Positions 16,082 through 26,740 of a DNA stretch of 64,000 nucleotides are shown here, piece by piece. Source of the DNA: Zoogloea sp. (lineage in GTDB: Bacteria > Pseudomonadota > Gammaproteobacteria > Burkholderiales > Rhodocyclaceae); contig NZ_JAOAUU010000131.1 in NCBI RefSeq assembly GCF_030157465.1, positions 40,876 through 104,875 of the forward strand, read 5' to 3'. The notes beneath the pieces were generated by a model. The model ran no database searches and was not told where the DNA came from. It saw only the letters and a list, made by a program, of their open reading frames with translations. Numbering within the stretch: position 1 is the first letter of the stretch; every line of letters starts with the position of its first letter. A program made the position numbers and the translations under genes.

Positions 16082-16798
16082 ATGAGTCAGCCTGCCTACA
16101 AGCGAATTCTCCTCAAGCTCTCCGGCGAAGCCCTGATGGGCGACGACGCCTATGGTATCAATCAGGATGTCGTTGGCGGGATTGTCCGGGATGTGGTCGA
16201 GGTGACCCGTCTCGGTGTCGAGGTCGGAGTCGTTATTGGAGGCGGGAACATCTTCCGTGGAATGGCAGGGGCGGCATCCGGTATGGATCGCGCTACTGCC
16301 GACTACATGGGGATGCTGGCCACCGTGATGAACGCCATGGCCCTTGCGGACGCATTTCGCGCCGCGGGGGTCAATGCGCGTGTCCAGTCCGCATTGCGGA
16401 TCGACCAGGTGGTCGAGCCCTACATACGCGGCAAGGCAATTCGTTACCTCGAAGAGGGACGTGTCGTCATTTTCGGTGCCGGAACAGGTAACCCGTTTTT
16501 TACGACCGATACGGCTGCCGCGCTGCGCGGCTCCGAGATCGGTGCAGATATCGTGCTTAAAGCCACCAAGGTGGATGGCATCTACACCGCCGATCCGAAG
16601 AAGGATCCGACAGCGACGCGCTTTCAGCGGATTTCCTTCGACGAGGCAATCAGTCGGAATCTGGCGGTGATGGACGCGACTGCGTTCGCTTTGTGCCGTG
16701 ATCAGCGTCTGCCGATCAATGTCTTCAGCCTCTTCAAGAGCGGCGCGCTGAAGCGCGTCGTGATGGGCGAGGATGAAGGTACACTGGTTTATTGCTGA
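16082..16798 (+). CDS. pyrH: UMP kinase
   Basis: PyrH phosphorylates UMP to UDP in pyrimidine synthesis and belongs to the amino-acid kinase fold. The 238-residue protein shows [14 protein letters not shown] at the N-terminus, [10 protein letters not shown], and [15 protein letters not shown]. It sits in the conserved tsf-pyrH-frr order. Confidence 0.98.
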   Translation: MSQPAYKRILLKLSGEALMGDDAYGINQDVVGGIVRDVVEVTRLGVEVGVVIGGGNIFRGMAGAASGMDRATADYMGMLATVMNAMALADAFRAAGVNARVQSALRIDQVVEPYIRGKAIRYLEEGRVVIFGAGTGNPFFTTDTAAALRGSEIGADIVLKATKVDGIYTADPKKDPTATRFQRISFDEAISRNLAVMDATAFALCRDQRLPINVFSLFKSGALKRVVMGEDEGTLVYC

Positions 16799-16808
16799 GG
16801 ATGAACCG

Positions 16809-17366
16809 ATGATTTCGGAACTCAAGAAAACTACTGAAGCCAAGATGCAGAAGTCCATCGAGTCGCTCAAGCTGGATCTCGCCAAAGTGAGAACCGGACG
16901 CGCGCATACCGGGATTCTGGATCATGTTACGGTTGATTATTACGGCAGCCCCGTGCCGATCAGTCAGGTTGCCAACGTGACGCTGATCGACTCCCGCACG
17001 CTGGGTGTTCAACCGTGGGAAAAGCCGATGGTCGGCAAGGTTGAAAAGGCCATCCGCGACGCTGATCTGGGGCTGAATCCTGCGTCCCAAGGCGAAATTA
17101 TTCGCGTTCCCATGCCCGCACTGACCGAAGAGCGCCGCAAGGAACTGATCAAGGTGGTCAAGGGCGAAGGCGAAGGTACCAAGGTTGCTGTGCGCAATCT
17201 GCGCCGTGACGCCAATGCTTCGCTCAAGGACGCGCTCAAGGCGAAAACGATTTCCGAGGACGACGAACGTCGGACTCAGGACGAAATCCAGAAGCTGACC
17301 GACAAGGCTGTCATTGAAATCGACAAGCTTCTCGCACAGAAGGAACAAGAGCTGATGCAGATCTGA
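16809..17366 (+). CDS. frr: Ribosome recycling factor
   Basis: RRF splits post-termination ribosomes together with EF-G. With the ATG at 16809 the product is 185 residues, the same as E. coli RRF, and begins [13 protein letters not shown]. Motifs include [10 protein letters not shown] and [10 protein letters not shown]. An earlier in-frame ATG at 16773 lies inside pyrH and would add 12 residues unlike the family, so it is rejected. Confidence 0.98.
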   Translation: MISELKKTTEAKMQKSIESLKLDLAKVRTGRAHTGILDHVTVDYYGSPVPISQVANVTLIDSRTLGVQPWEKPMVGKVEKAIRDADLGLNPASQGEIIRVPMPALTEERRKELIKVVKGEGEGTKVAVRNLRRDANASLKDALKAKTISEDDERRTQDEIQKLTDKAVIEIDKLLAQKEQELMQI

Positions 17367-17414
17367 CACGCGTGTCAGTTGCTGCTTTTACGGTTCTTGT
17401 CAGGCGGAGATAAC

Positions 17415-18203
17415 ATGGTGCGATTGCCGTTTACGAGCTCCACGCGGAGCGTGCCCGAGGCCGTTCAGGTCCCGCGGCATATCGCGATAATCATGGACGG
17501 CAACGGGCGCTGGGCGCGAAAGCGTTTTATGCCGCGGGTCGCTGGTCATGCAAAGGGTGTCGACTCCCTGCGCGAGGTTATCCGGACCTGCCTCGATCGG
17601 GGCGTCGAGTACCTCACCGTCTTTGCCTTCAGTTCCGAAAACTGGCGTCGGCCTCAGGACGAGGTGTCTTTCCTGATGCAGTTGTTCGTGAAATCCCTCA
17701 AGGCGGAAATCGAGCGGATTCACCGAAATAACATTCGTCTGCGCGTGGTGGGTGAGCTCGAGCGTTTCGACAAGGCGCTGGTGGATCTCATTCGCGACGG
17801 GGAGACGCTTACCGCCGGCAACACCAAGATGAATCTGACGATCTGCGCGAATTACGGCGGACGCTGGGACATCATGCAGGCCGTCGGTAAAATGATCGCT
17901 GCAGGCCAAGGCAGTCCTGGCGGGTTCTCGGAAGAGGATCTGGTGCCCCATCTCGCTCTGGGTTTCAGCCCTGAGCCTGATCTCTTCATCCGTACGGGTG
18001 GCGAGAAGCGGATCAGCAATTTCATGCTCTGGCAGCTCGCCTATTCCGAATTGTATTTCACCGACAAGCTGTGGCCGGAGTTTGGTGAAGCCGAACTCGA
18101 CGAGGCGATTGCGTCTTACCAAGGACGCGAGCGTCGCTTCGGCAGGACCAGCGAGCAGCTCGTCAAGGGCGAATCCGACCCCTCAGCGCCCGGCCATGCT
18201 TAA
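17415..18203 (+). CDS. uppS: Undecaprenyl diphosphate synthase (isoprenyl transferase)
   Basis: UppS builds the C55 lipid carrier for peptidoglycan and other envelope polymers by cis-condensation of isopentenyl diphosphate. The 262-residue protein has the catalytic loop AIIMDGNGRWARKR and the C-terminal RTGGEKRISNFMLWQ motif. The start at 17415 follows a GGAGA site; starts further upstream lack one. Its end overlaps the cdsA start by eight bases. Confidence 0.97.
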   Translation: MVRLPFTSSTRSVPEAVQVPRHIAIIMDGNGRWARKRFMPRVAGHAKGVDSLREVIRTCLDRGVEYLTVFAFSSENWRRPQDEVSFLMQLFVKSLKAEIERIHRNNIRLRVVGELERFDKALVDLIRDGETLTAGNTKMNLTICANYGGRWDIMQAVGKMIAAGQGSPGGFSEEDLVPHLALGFSPEPDLFIRTGGEKRISNFMLWQLAYSELYFTDKLWPEFGEAELDEAIASYQGRERRFGRTSEQLVKGESDPSAPGHA

Positions 18204-19023
18204 GGCGCGGGTCATCACCGCGCTGCTCCTTCTTGCGGGCCTGCTTTCCGCTGTATTCCTGCTTCCAGCCTTCGGCTGGCTTGTTTTCGTGTCGGTCGTG
18301 TGTGGCGCGGCGGCTGCGGAGTGGGGCGGAATCGTCGGTTTTTCGGTTGTCCGTCAACGTGTGTATGCGCTCTTGCTCGGACTCATCTGCCTGGCTGGTG
18401 GGCTGGTTGCAGGCTTGCACCGCGAAGAAACCGTAGCCCCATTCAGCCTGATTCCAGTTTATGCAGTCAGTGCGTTGTTCTGGATACTCTGCGCTCCGTT
18501 CTGGTTAAGGGCTCGCTGGGCCTTGTCTGGCAACGCAGCATCGGCCATCGTCGGTGTCGTCCTGTTGTTGCCTCCCAGCCTGGCGATGGCTCATCTGCGA
18601 CTCCTCAGTCCGTGGCTCTTGCTTGGCGTGATGGCGGCAGTGTGGGTCGCCGATATTGCTGCCTACTTCACCGGTCGTGCTTTCGGGAGGCGCAAGCTTG
18701 CCCCTTCGATCAGTCCCGGCAAAAGCTGGGAAGGTGCTTACGGTGCGGTGGTTGGCGTGGTGATTTATGGCTTCCTGTGCCTTTCATTCACAGGTCACGG
18801 CGTGACCGACGCCGGCACGGTTGCTGTCATCGTTGGCGCCTTGGTTGCGTTCACGGCGATCAGCATCATGGGTGACCTGTTTGAATCGATGCTCAAGCGT
18901 CAGGCCGGAGTCAAGGATAGCGGAACCCTTCTTCCTGGCCACGGTGGAATTCTCGACCGGATCGACAGTCTGACGTCGACCTTGCCTTTTGCCGGTCTGC
19001 TGGTGCTCTGGTTCGCACGATAA
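18196..19023 (+). CDS. cdsA: Phosphatidate cytidylyltransferase
   Basis: CdsA makes CDP-diacylglycerol from phosphatidic acid and CTP, the branch point for phospholipids. The 275 residues are mostly hydrophobic with about eight membrane segments. Near the C-terminus lies the family signature SMLKRQAGVKDSGTLLPGHG followed by GGILDRIDS. The start MLKARVITALLLL at 18196 overlaps uppS, and dxr begins three bases after the stop. Confidence 0.96.
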   Translation: MLKARVITALLLLAGLLSAVFLLPAFGWLVFVSVVCGAAAAEWGGIVGFSVVRQRVYALLLGLICLAGGLVAGLHREETVAPFSLIPVYAVSALFWILCAPFWLRARWALSGNAASAIVGVVLLLPPSLAMAHLRLLSPWLLLGVMAAVWVADIAAYFTGRAFGRRKLAPSISPGKSWEGAYGAVVGVVIYGFLCLSFTGHGVTDAGTVAVIVGALVAFTAISIMGDLFESMLKRQAGVKDSGTLLPGHGGILDRIDSLTSTLPFAGLLVLWFAR

Positions 19024-19026
19024 GTC

Positions 19027-20220
19027 ATGGCCCACGACAAAAAATTCATCACTGTTCTTGGCGCGACGGGCTCCATTGGCGTCAGCACGCTTGACGTAGC
19101 GTCACGTCACCCTGAGCGCTACGGGGTTTTTGCATTGACTGCTCACCGTCAGGTGGACAAGCTTTTCGAGCAGTGCATGACCCATCGTCCCGCCTACGCA
19201 GTGCTGGATCGCACAGAGGACGCCCAGCGCCTGCAGTCGCGCCTCGATAGTGCCGGGTGCTGCACCGAAGTGCTTGCTGGACCCGGTTCGCTTGCTGCTG
19301 TGGCGTCGGCACCAGAGGTGGATATGGTGATGGCGGCGATCGTGGGTGCCGCCGGTCTCGTTCCGGCTCTCGCCGCTGCGCGTAGTGGAAAGCGCATCCT
19401 GCTCGCCAACAAGGAGGCGCTTGTGATGTCGGGAGCGCTGTTCATGCAGGAGGTTGCATCCAATGGTGCAACCCTGCTGCCCATCGACAGCGAACACAAC
19501 GCGATATTTCAGGCCCTGCCGGCTGGCTTCCGGCAGAAGATAGACGGAACCGAAGTCACCCGTATCCTGCTCACCGCTTCAGGAGGGCCGTTCCGATGCA
19601 AGCCTGTTGAGGAGCTCGCAGCCGTGACGCCGGAAATGGCCTGTGCTCATCCGAACTGGGTCATGGGGCGGAAAATCTCAGTCGATTCGGCGACGATGAT
19701 GAACAAGGGGCTGGAGGTTATCGAGGCGCACTGGTTGTTCAGCGCGCCTGCCGAACGGATCGAGGTCGTCATCCACCCTGAGAGCGTGATCCACTCGATG
19801 GTGGCTTACGTGGATGGCTCCGTTCTCGCGCAGCTCGGTAACCCTGACATGCGCACGCCGATTGCACATGCCATGGCCTATCCGGAGCGCGTGGATGCTG
19901 GCGTCCGGCCGCTGGATCTCTTTGCAATAGGGCAGCTCAACTTCGAGCGCCCTGACCTCGAGCGTTTTCCTTGTCTTGCGCTCGCCTATCGCGCGCTCGA
20001 AGTGGGCGCCACGGCACCGGCTGTGCTCAACGCAGCCAATGAGGTGGCGGTGGGGAGTTTCCTTGAGGGGGGGCTGCGTTTCGACCGGATCTCGGGCGTT
20101 ATCGCTGCAACTCTCGATGCCATGGAAATGCAGCCTGCCGATTCGCTGGATAGCGTGCTGGAGGCTGATCGGCGCGCCCGGCTGGTGGCGGCGAATTTCG
20201 TTCGCCAGTTCCTTCAGTGA
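19027..20220 (+). CDS. dxr: 1-deoxy-D-xylulose 5-phosphate reductoisomerase
   Basis: Dxr (IspC) converts DXP to methylerythritol phosphate with NADPH, the first committed step of the MEP isoprenoid pathway. The 397-residue protein has the NADPH-binding [15 protein letters not shown], then NKEALVMSG and [12 protein letters not shown], which supply metal and substrate ligands. It lies in the usual uppS-cdsA-dxr-rseP order. Confidence 0.98.
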   Translation: MAHDKKFITVLGATGSIGVSTLDVASRHPERYGVFALTAHRQVDKLFEQCMTHRPAYAVLDRTEDAQRLQSRLDSAGCCTEVLAGPGSLAAVASAPEVDMVMAAIVGAAGLVPALAAARSGKRILLANKEALVMSGALFMQEVASNGATLLPIDSEHNAIFQALPAGFRQKIDGTEVTRILLTASGGPFRCKPVEELAAVTPEMACAHPNWVMGRKISVDSATMMNKGLEVIEAHWLFSAPAERIEVVIHPESVIHSMVAYVDGSVLAQLGNPDMRTPIAHAMAYPERVDAGVRPLDLFAIGQLNFERPDLERFPCLALAYRALEVGATAPAVLNAANEVAVGSFLEGGLRFDRISGVIAATLDAMEMQPADSLDSVLEADRRARLVAANFVRQFLQ

Positions 20221-20278
20221 CGGGTATGCGCCCGGCGCTTCCGAAGGGCGCGCGTCGCCTGTGTCTTGAGGTCTCCCG

Positions 20279-21643
20279 ATGAGTCTGCTGGATTACGTCC
20301 TGCCTTTCCTGCTGGCGCTCGGCATTCTGATTGTCGTGCATGAGTTTGGCCACTATCTGGTGGCCCGCTTGTGCGGTGTCCGCGTGCTGCGTTTTTCCCT
20401 GGGTTTCGGAAAGCCCCTTTTGGTGTGGCGTGCCGGCGCGGACAAGACGGAATGGGTGTTGTCGCTGTTCCCGCTGGGCGGCTACGTAAAAATGCTCGAT
20501 GAGCGCGAGGCGCCCGTGCATTCCGATGAGCTGCATCGGGCATTCAACAGGCAGAGTGTGTGGCGCAGAATTGCCATCGTGGTCGCGGGGCCGGTTGCCA
20601 ACCTCTTGCTGGCTATCGCGCTTTACTGGGGCCTGTACGTAGGTGGAGTCGAGGAGTTGCGGCCGCGCCTCGGTGCACCTGTGGCTGGGAGCCAGGCAGA
20701 GCGGGTCGGTTTCCGGGATGGTGAGCTGATTCGTTCGGTGAATGGACGAGCGGTTGAAACCTGGCAGGAGTTTCGCTGGCGTCTGCTCGACGATGCGCTT
20801 GAGCGCCGCGGAGCACGTATCGAGACGATCAATGGTGCTCGGGAAATCGTGATTCGAGATCTGGATCTGGTGGCCGTCGACGTGGATCAGAGCCAGAGTG
20901 ATGTTGCCAGCCAGCTGGGCCTGCAGCTTTACCGCCCCAATCTGCCGGCGGTGCTCGGCAAGCTGACTCCGGACGGCCCCGCTCAGGCAGCCGGCATGCG
21001 ATCGGGTGACCGCGTGTTGCGTATCGGCGAAAAGCGGGTCAATGGATGGGGAGACCTGGTGGCTATCGTGCGTGATGCGCCGGGGCAGTCGCTCGAAGTG
21101 GAGGTCGAGCGTGACGGTCAGTCTGCGGTCTTCCGCCTGGAGCCCAGGGGGGTCGAAGAAAACGGTCGCAGGATCGGCCGTATCGGTGTTTCGATGGCCG
21201 ATGCCGAAGCGCAGCGCGAGCTGCTCTTCGTGACCGTGCGCTACGGTGTGGTCGATGCGCTGATCAAGGGGTTCGACCAGACATGGGATACTGCAGCCAT
21301 GAGCCTGAGCGTAATGGGGCGCATGATAACGGGTGACGTTTCCGTAAAAAACCTCAGTGGCCCTGTGACGATCGCCGATTTTGCAGGACAGTCGGCGCGT
21401 ATGGGTTTGTCCCATTACATCAAGTTTCTCGCGCTCATCAGCATCAGCCTGGGGGTTCTCAATCTGCTGCCGGTGCCTGTGCTTGATGGCGGGCACTTGC
21501 TGTATTATGTGATCGAGATCATCAAGGGCGGCCCGGTTTCCGAGCGGATTATGGAGATCGGTCAGCAGATTGGAATGGCTCTGCTGGCGGCGCTAATGGC
21601 TTTTGCCTTCTACAACGACATCAACCGCCTTGTTGCTAGCTGA
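20279..21643 (+). CDS. rseP: Site-2 membrane metalloprotease RseP
   Basis: RseP is an inner-membrane zinc protease that cuts anti-sigma factors such as RseA and clears signal peptides. The 454-residue protein has the HExxH motif in VVHEFGHYLVA within its first membrane segment, two PDZ domains in the middle (about 105-285), and the third zinc ligand in LLPVPVLDGGHLLYY. It is followed six bases later by bamA. Confidence 0.96.
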   Translation: MSLLDYVLPFLLALGILIVVHEFGHYLVARLCGVRVLRFSLGFGKPLLVWRAGADKTEWVLSLFPLGGYVKMLDEREAPVHSDELHRAFNRQSVWRRIAIVVAGPVANLLLAIALYWGLYVGGVEELRPRLGAPVAGSQAERVGFRDGELIRSVNGRAVETWQEFRWRLLDDALERRGARIETINGAREIVIRDLDLVAVDVDQSQSDVASQLGLQLYRPNLPAVLGKLTPDGPAQAAGMRSGDRVLRIGEKRVNGWGDLVAIVRDAPGQSLEVEVERDGQSAVFRLEPRGVEENGRRIGRIGVSMADAEAQRELLFVTVRYGVVDALIKGFDQTWDTAAMSLSVMGRMITGDVSVKNLSGPVTIADFAGQSARMGLSHYIKFLALISISLGVLNLLPVPVLDGGHLLYYVIEIIKGGPVSERIMEIGQQIGMALLAALMAFAFYNDINRLVAS

Positions 21644-21649
21644 AATCGG

Positions 21650-23941
21650 ATGAAATCCAAGCTCCTCTCCGGGGCGATCGCTGCGCTTTTCGCTGCGTCG
21701 CCCGTCTTGGCCTTCGAGCCATTCGTCGTCAAAGATATTCGTGTTGAAGGAATCCAGCGGACCGAAGCCGGGACGGTGTTCAGCTATCTTCCTGTCAAGG
21801 TGGGTGAACGCTTCTCCGAGGACAAGGCGTCCCAGGCGATCAAATCCCTTTTCGCGACCGGCTTCTTCAAGGATGTACGAATCGAAGTCGAAAGTGACGT
21901 GATCATCGTGCTGGTTGACGAGCGGCCTGCCATTTCCCAGGTTGATTTCGTTGGCATCAAGGAATTCGACAAGGACGCCTTGAAAAAGGGTCTCAAGGAA
22001 GTGGGTCTGGCTGAGTCCCGCATTTTCGACAGGGCCGTGCTCGAGCGCGCAGAGCAGGAGTTGAAACGCCAGTATCTCTCCAAAGGCCTTTACGGCGTCC
22101 AGATCACCACCACCGTCACACCGCTTGAGCGAAACCGGGTTGGTGTGAACTTCAATGTGGTCGAAGGTGACGCGGCGAAGATCCGGCAGATCAGTATTCT
22201 CGGGAACAAGGTCTTCAAGGAAAAGGAACTCATCGAGCTGTTTTCGTTGACGACGCCGGGCTTGATGACCTGGTACTCGAAATCCGATCAGTATTCGAAG
22301 CAAAAGCTTTCGGCCGACATCGAGGCGCTTCGCTCCTTTTACCTGAACCGCGGCTATCTGGATTTCAGCATCGACTCGACCCAGGTGTCGATCACGCCGG
22401 ACAAGAAGGATATCTACATCACCCTCAGCATCACAGAGGGTGAAAAATACACCGTTTCCGACGTGAAGCTGGCGGGCAACATGGTTCTGCCCGAGGCTGA
22501 CTTGCAGAAGCTCGTCAAGCTCAAGGCGGGCGAAACCTTTGTTCGTGATGATGTGACCGCGACGACCAAGGCGATCAGCGACCGGCTTGGCAACGAGGGT
22601 TACGCTTTCGCCAACGTCAATGCGGCACCCGAAGTGGACAAGGTCAAGCGTGAAGTGGCTTTCACCTTTTTCGTCGATCCGGGGCGTCGCGTGTACGTGC
22701 GCAAGATCAGCTTTGCAGGCAATGCCCGTACCCGCGACGAAGTGCTGCGTCGCGAGATTCGCCAGATGGAAGGTGCCTGGTACGACGGAGCCGCCATCAA
22801 CCGATCCAAGGTGCGCCTGGACCGCCTTGGCTATTTCGAGGATGTGGCGATCGATACGCCCGCAGTGGCTGGCGTTACCGACCAGGTGGACGCCAATTTC
22901 ACGGTCAAGGAGCGCGCGACGGGTAACCTGATGCTCGGCGCGGGTTTCTCCAGTGCCGAAAAAGTCATCTTGTCGGCGTCGATTGCCCAGCAGAACCTGT
23001 TTGGTACCGGCAATGCAATGACCCTGCAGATGAACACCGGCAGGATCAACCGGACAATCGCTCTGTCCTTCACCAATCCTTACTGGTCGATCGACGGCGT
23101 CAGCATGGGCTGGGATATTTATCAGCGGAACGTTGATCCGACCTCCCTGTCCGTGGCCACCTACAAATCGTCGTCCATTGGCGCCGGGGTGCGGTTCGGT
23201 TATCCGATTGCCGAGGATGACCGGATCAACTTCGGTCTGTCCGTCGATCAGACTACGATCAAGGTCTACGATACGAGCCCGGCGCCGTATATCAGCTTTG
23301 TGAATACCTTTGGCGATACCGCCCGGAGCCTTGTAGCAACGGCGGGTTGGGGTCGGGACCGGCGCGACAGTTTTCTGTACCCGACGTCCGGCGTCTATCA
23401 GCGTGCCTCTGTCGAGGTGGCTACGCCGGTGCTCGACATGCGTTATGCGCGCGCCAGCTACCAGCATCAGCGCTGGTTCCCGTTTGGTGGCGGCCATGCG
23501 TTGATGCTGAACGGAGATATCGGCTACGCGCACGGCTACGACGGCAAGGAGCTGCCGTTCTACAAGAATTTCTATGCCGGTGGTATCGGTTCTGTGCGTG
23601 GCTACCAGCAGAGCACGCTGGGTCCGCACTACACGGATAGCTCTGGTTACGTCCGCTCCTTGGGGGGTAACCGTCGCGCTATTGCCAACGCGGAGTACTA
23701 TTTCCCGATGCCGGGAGGCGGCAAGGACAAGTCGATGCGGCTTTCCGTGTTCGCCGATACAGGCTACGTGTGGGCGGCGGACGACAAGGTTCGTGCCTCG
23801 GATTTGCGTTACAGTGCGGGGTTGGCGTTCAGCTGGAGTTCTCCGGTTGGTCCGCTCAAGTTCAGTCTTGGGCATGCACTCAAGAAGGAAGAGGGCGACA
23901 GGACGCAAAAATTCCAGTTCCAGTTGGGTACGGTTTTCTGA
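21650..23941 (+). CDS. bamA: Outer membrane protein assembly factor BamA
   Basis: BamA is the Omp85 core of the machine that inserts beta-barrels into the outer membrane. The 763 residues begin with a Sec signal peptide ending near SPVLA, then five POTRA domains (about 24-345) and a 16-strand barrel. The lid-loop motif VRGYQQSTLGP is present and the protein ends in Phe (QLGTVF), the usual barrel C-terminal signal. It is preceded by rseP and followed by skp. Confidence 0.98.
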   Translation: MKSKLLSGAIAALFAASPVLAFEPFVVKDIRVEGIQRTEAGTVFSYLPVKVGERFSEDKASQAIKSLFATGFFKDVRIEVESDVIIVLVDERPAISQVDFVGIKEFDKDALKKGLKEVGLAESRIFDRAVLERAEQELKRQYLSKGLYGVQITTTVTPLERNRVGVNFNVVEGDAAKIRQISILGNKVFKEKELIELFSLTTPGLMTWYSKSDQYSKQKLSADIEALRSFYLNRGYLDFSIDSTQVSITPDKKDIYITLSITEGEKYTVSDVKLAGNMVLPEADLQKLVKLKAGETFVRDDVTATTKAISDRLGNEGYAFANVNAAPEVDKVKREVAFTFFVDPGRRVYVRKISFAGNARTRDEVLRREIRQMEGAWYDGAAINRSKVRLDRLGYFEDVAIDTPAVAGVTDQVDANFTVKERATGNLMLGAGFSSAEKVILSASIAQQNLFGTGNAMTLQMNTGRINRTIALSFTNPYWSIDGVSMGWDIYQRNVDPTSLSVATYKSSSIGAGVRFGYPIAEDDRINFGLSVDQTTIKVYDTSPAPYISFVNTFGDTARSLVATAGWGRDRRDSFLYPTSGVYQRASVEVATPVLDMRYARASYQHQRWFPFGGGHALMLNGDIGYAHGYDGKELPFYKNFYAGGIGSVRGYQQSTLGPHYTDSSGYVRSLGGNRRAIANAEYYFPMPGGGKDKSMRLSVFADTGYVWAADDKVRASDLRYSAGLAFSWSSPVGPLKFSLGHALKKEEGDRTQKFQFQLGTVF

Positions 23942-23974
23942 TTGCTGCCGTATTGCATGAAGATGGAGGTTTCA

Positions 23975-24478
23975 ATGAAGGGTATCGGTTTATCTGCGCT
24001 GGCAGCAGTCATGCTTGCCGCGTTCGCTCAGACGGCAGTTGCCGAGGTCAAGGTCGGCTTTGTCAATTCCGATCGGGTCATGAAGGAAGCACCTCCGGCT
24101 AAGAAGGCCCAGCAGAAGCTCGAGAAGGAATTCGAGAAGCGTGATCAGGAGCTTCAGCGCCTGGCCAAGCAGCTGCAAGGCATGCAGGAGGCGCTCGAGA
24201 AAAACGGCATGACCATGGCCGAAGGCGATCGCCGCAACAAGGAGCGCGAGTTCAATGAACTTAACCGGGATTTCCAGCGCAAGCAGCGGGAGTTTCGTGA
24301 AGATCTGAACCAGCGTCGCAACGAGGAACTTGCGGGTGTACTCGAGCGTGCCAACAAGACGATCAAACAGATCGCCGAGGCCGAAAAGTACGACATCATT
24401 TTCCAGGAAGCTGTTTATGCCAGCCCGCGCATTGATATCACCGACAAAGTGATCAAGGCGCTGATTGAAGCCAAGTAA
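23975..24478 (+). CDS. skp: Periplasmic chaperone Skp/OmpH
   Basis: Skp holds unfolded outer-membrane proteins in the periplasm for BamA. The mature protein follows a signal peptide (MKGIGLSALAAVMLAAFA...AVA, cut before EVKVGF) and is a long charged coiled coil, as expected for the trimer's arms. Length is 167 residues. The ATG at 23975 follows GGAGG; the in-frame TTG at 23942 is rejected. Confidence 0.95.
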   Translation: MKGIGLSALAAVMLAAFAQTAVAEVKVGFVNSDRVMKEAPPAKKAQQKLEKEFEKRDQELQRLAKQLQGMQEALEKNGMTMAEGDRRNKEREFNELNRDFQRKQREFREDLNQRRNEELAGVLERANKTIKQIAEAEKYDIIFQEAVYASPRIDITDKVIKALIEAK

Positions 24479-24490
24479 GCGTTCGCTCCG

Positions 24491-25513
24491 ATGGAATTTT
24501 CCCTTGGCGAACTTGTGTCCCGGCTGGGTGGAGAACTGGTCGGAGACCCGTCTTTACGCGTACGGCAGATTGCAACGCTGGAGAAGGCGAGGAATGGCGA
24601 TCTGGCTTTTCTCGCCAATCCCAAATACCGCTCTGCACTTGAGTCGAGCCAGGCTTCTGCATTCATCCTTTCGCCCAAGTCTGCCGCGCTGACTGATCGG
24701 CCGAGCGTCCTGACGCCTGATCCTTACCTGTACTTCGCACGCGCGGCTCAGTTGTTCAATCCTCCGAAGCGTCCGGCGCCCGGGATTCATCCGTCTGCGG
24801 TCGTGGCTTCAAGCCTCCCTGCATCGGTGTCGGTTGGGCCGAATGCCGTCATCGGCGAGGGGTGCGTTATTGCCGAAAACTGTGTGATCGGCCCGGGTTG
24901 TGTTCTCGGCGACGGGGTCGCTCTCGGCGCTGATTCGTTACTGCACGCAGGGGTCCGGATTTACGCCGACTGTGTCCTGGGTGCCCGCGCGATCGTTCAT
25001 TCGGGTGCCGTAATCGGCTCAGATGGTTTTGGCTTCGCCCGCGACCCGGACAAGCGCTGGGTCAAGATTCCGCAGATCGGGCGCGTCGTGATCGGCGATG
25101 ACGTGGAAATCGGTGCCAACACGACCATTGATCGAGGCGCCCTCGACGATACCGTGATTGGCAACGGGGTCAAGCTGGACAACCTGATTCAGGTTGCCCA
25201 CAACGTGCACATTGGTGACGACACCATCATGGCAGGCCAATCGGGCATTGCCGGCAGCTCTCACGTCGGCAAGCGCTTGATGATGGGCGGGCAGTCGGGA
25301 ATTTCAGGACATCTGTCCGTGGCTGACGATGTCGTTGTCTCGGCGGCGACCGTGATCACCAAGTCGATTGACAAGGCTGGTGTCTATACGGCGATGTTGC
25401 CGCAGATGCCCCATGCGGACTGGATCAGGAATTTTGCTCATCTGCGTCGCCTCGATGCGATGGCGGACCGGGTGCGCGAGCTTGAGAAACAACTCGCGGC
25501 CAAGGAATCATGA
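24491..25513 (+). CDS. lpxD: UDP-3-O-(3-hydroxyacyl)glucosamine N-acyltransferase
   Basis: LpxD adds the second hydroxy-acyl chain in lipid A synthesis. The 340-residue protein has an N-terminal uridine-binding domain (about 1-100), a left-handed beta-helix of hexapeptide repeats with the catalytic His region [13 protein letters not shown], and a C-terminal helix. It sits between skp and fabZ in the standard order. Confidence 0.97.
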   Translation: MEFSLGELVSRLGGELVGDPSLRVRQIATLEKARNGDLAFLANPKYRSALESSQASAFILSPKSAALTDRPSVLTPDPYLYFARAAQLFNPPKRPAPGIHPSAVVASSLPASVSVGPNAVIGEGCVIAENCVIGPGCVLGDGVALGADSLLHAGVRIYADCVLGARAIVHSGAVIGSDGFGFARDPDKRWVKIPQIGRVVIGDDVEIGANTTIDRGALDDTVIGNGVKLDNLIQVAHNVHIGDDTIMAGQSGIAGSSHVGKRLMMGGQSGISGHLSVADDVVVSAATVITKSIDKAGVYTAMLPQMPHADWIRNFAHLRRLDAMADRVRELEKQLAAKES

Positions 25514-25526
25514 GGAAAAAGGAATC

Positions 25527-25967
25527 ATGAGCATCATCGATATCAACGAAATCAAGAAGTACATTCCGCATCGCTACCCGTTCCTGCTGGTGGATCGCAT
25601 CATTGAGCTGGAAGTGGGCAAGCGCGTCGTCGGTCTCAAGAATGTGACGGTCAACGAGCCTTTCTTCCCCGGTCATTTTCCGCACAGCCCGGTAATGCCC
25701 GGCGTGTTGATCATCGAAGCGCTCGCCCAGGCGGCCGCTGTGCTGGCGTTCAAGACCGAAGGCACGGTGCCCGACGAAAATTCGATGGTGTATTTTGCGT
25801 CCGTGGACAACGTCCGTTTCAAGCGGCCCGTGGTGCCGGGGGATCAGTTGATCCTCGAGGCCGAGATTGTGCGCACAATCCGCAATATCTGGAAGTTCAA
25901 GGCGGTTGCCCGTGTAGAAGGCGAAGTGGCGACCGAAGCTGAATTCATGTGTGCGATCAAGCGATGA
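25527..25967 (+). CDS. fabZ: 3-hydroxyacyl-ACP dehydratase FabZ
   Basis: FabZ dehydrates 3-hydroxyacyl-ACP in fatty acid elongation and competes with LpxA for hydroxyacyl-ACP. The 146 residues have [11 protein letters not shown] and the active-site pair in [20 protein letters not shown] (His and Glu). The ATG at 25527 follows AAAGGAA. Its stop overlaps the lpxA start (ATGA). Confidence 0.97.
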   Translation: MSIIDINEIKKYIPHRYPFLLVDRIIELEVGKRVVGLKNVTVNEPFFPGHFPHSPVMPGVLIIEALAQAAAVLAFKTEGTVPDENSMVYFASVDNVRFKRPVVPGDQLILEAEIVRTIRNIWKFKAVARVEGEVATEAEFMCAIKR

Positions 25968-26737
25968 CCATTCACCCGACTGCCATCGTTCATCCGGGCG
26001 CGCGCCTTGCTGAAGGCGTGCAGGTCGGGCCGTATTCGGTCATCGGCGAGCACGTGGAAATCGCTGAAGGGACGACGATCGGGCCGCATGTCGTTGTCGA
26101 GGGGCATACCCGAATCGGCAGCAATAACCGGATTTTCCAGTTCTGCTCGATCGGTTCCGAGCCGCAGGACAAGAAATACGCCGCTGAGCCGACCCGGCTC
26201 GAGATCGGTAACGGCAACACGATTCGCGAGTTCTGCAGCTTTAGCACCGGCACCGCGCAGGATGGTGGCCTGACCCGCGTCGGCAACGACAACTGGATCA
26301 TGGCCTATGTGCATGTGGCACATGACTGCATGGTCGGCAGCAACACCATCTTCGCCAACAACGCGACCCTGGCTGGCCACGTGAGCGTGGGCGACTGGGC
26401 AATTCTCGGCGGCTTTACCGGTGTGCATCAGTTCGTGCGGGTCGGTGCGCACAGCTTTTGCGGTGTCGGTACCGTGCTGCTGCAGGATTTGCCGCCGTTC
26501 GTGACGGTGTCCGGCAATCCGGCTTCGCCCCACGGGATCAACAGCGAAGGTCTCAAGCGGCGCGGTTTCAGCAGTGCCGGGATCATGGCCATCAAACGTG
26601 CCTATAAAACCCTGTACCGCAGCGGTCTGACCCTCGACGAGGCGCGGCGGCAGATTGCCGAGGCAGTCGCCGAGGCGCCGGAGTTGCAGCAGTTTTCAGA
26701 CTTCATCGCCGAATCCGGGCGTGGCATCGTTCGTTAA
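25964..26737 (+). CDS. lpxA: UDP-N-acetylglucosamine acyltransferase
   Basis: LpxA performs the first step of lipid A synthesis, moving a 3-hydroxyacyl chain from ACP to UDP-GlcNAc. The 257-residue protein is a hexapeptide-repeat left-handed helix starting [15 protein letters not shown], with the catalytic His in [12 protein letters not shown] and a helical C-terminal part. It is coupled to fabZ by four overlapping bases. Confidence 0.98.
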   Translation: MTIHPTAIVHPGARLAEGVQVGPYSVIGEHVEIAEGTTIGPHVVVEGHTRIGSNNRIFQFCSIGSEPQDKKYAAEPTRLEIGNGNTIREFCSFSTGTAQDGGLTRVGNDNWIMAYVHVAHDCMVGSNTIFANNATLAGHVSVGDWAILGGFTGVHQFVRVGAHSFCGVGTVLLQDLPPFVTVSGNPASPHGINSEGLKRRGFSSAGIMAIKRAYKTLYRSGLTLDEARRQIAEAVAEAPELQQFSDFIAESGRGIVR

Positions 26738-26740
26738 TCC

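Noticed and set aside
21593..23908. 771-codon open frame antisense to bamA
   Set aside because: Shadow of bamA; no recognisable domain.
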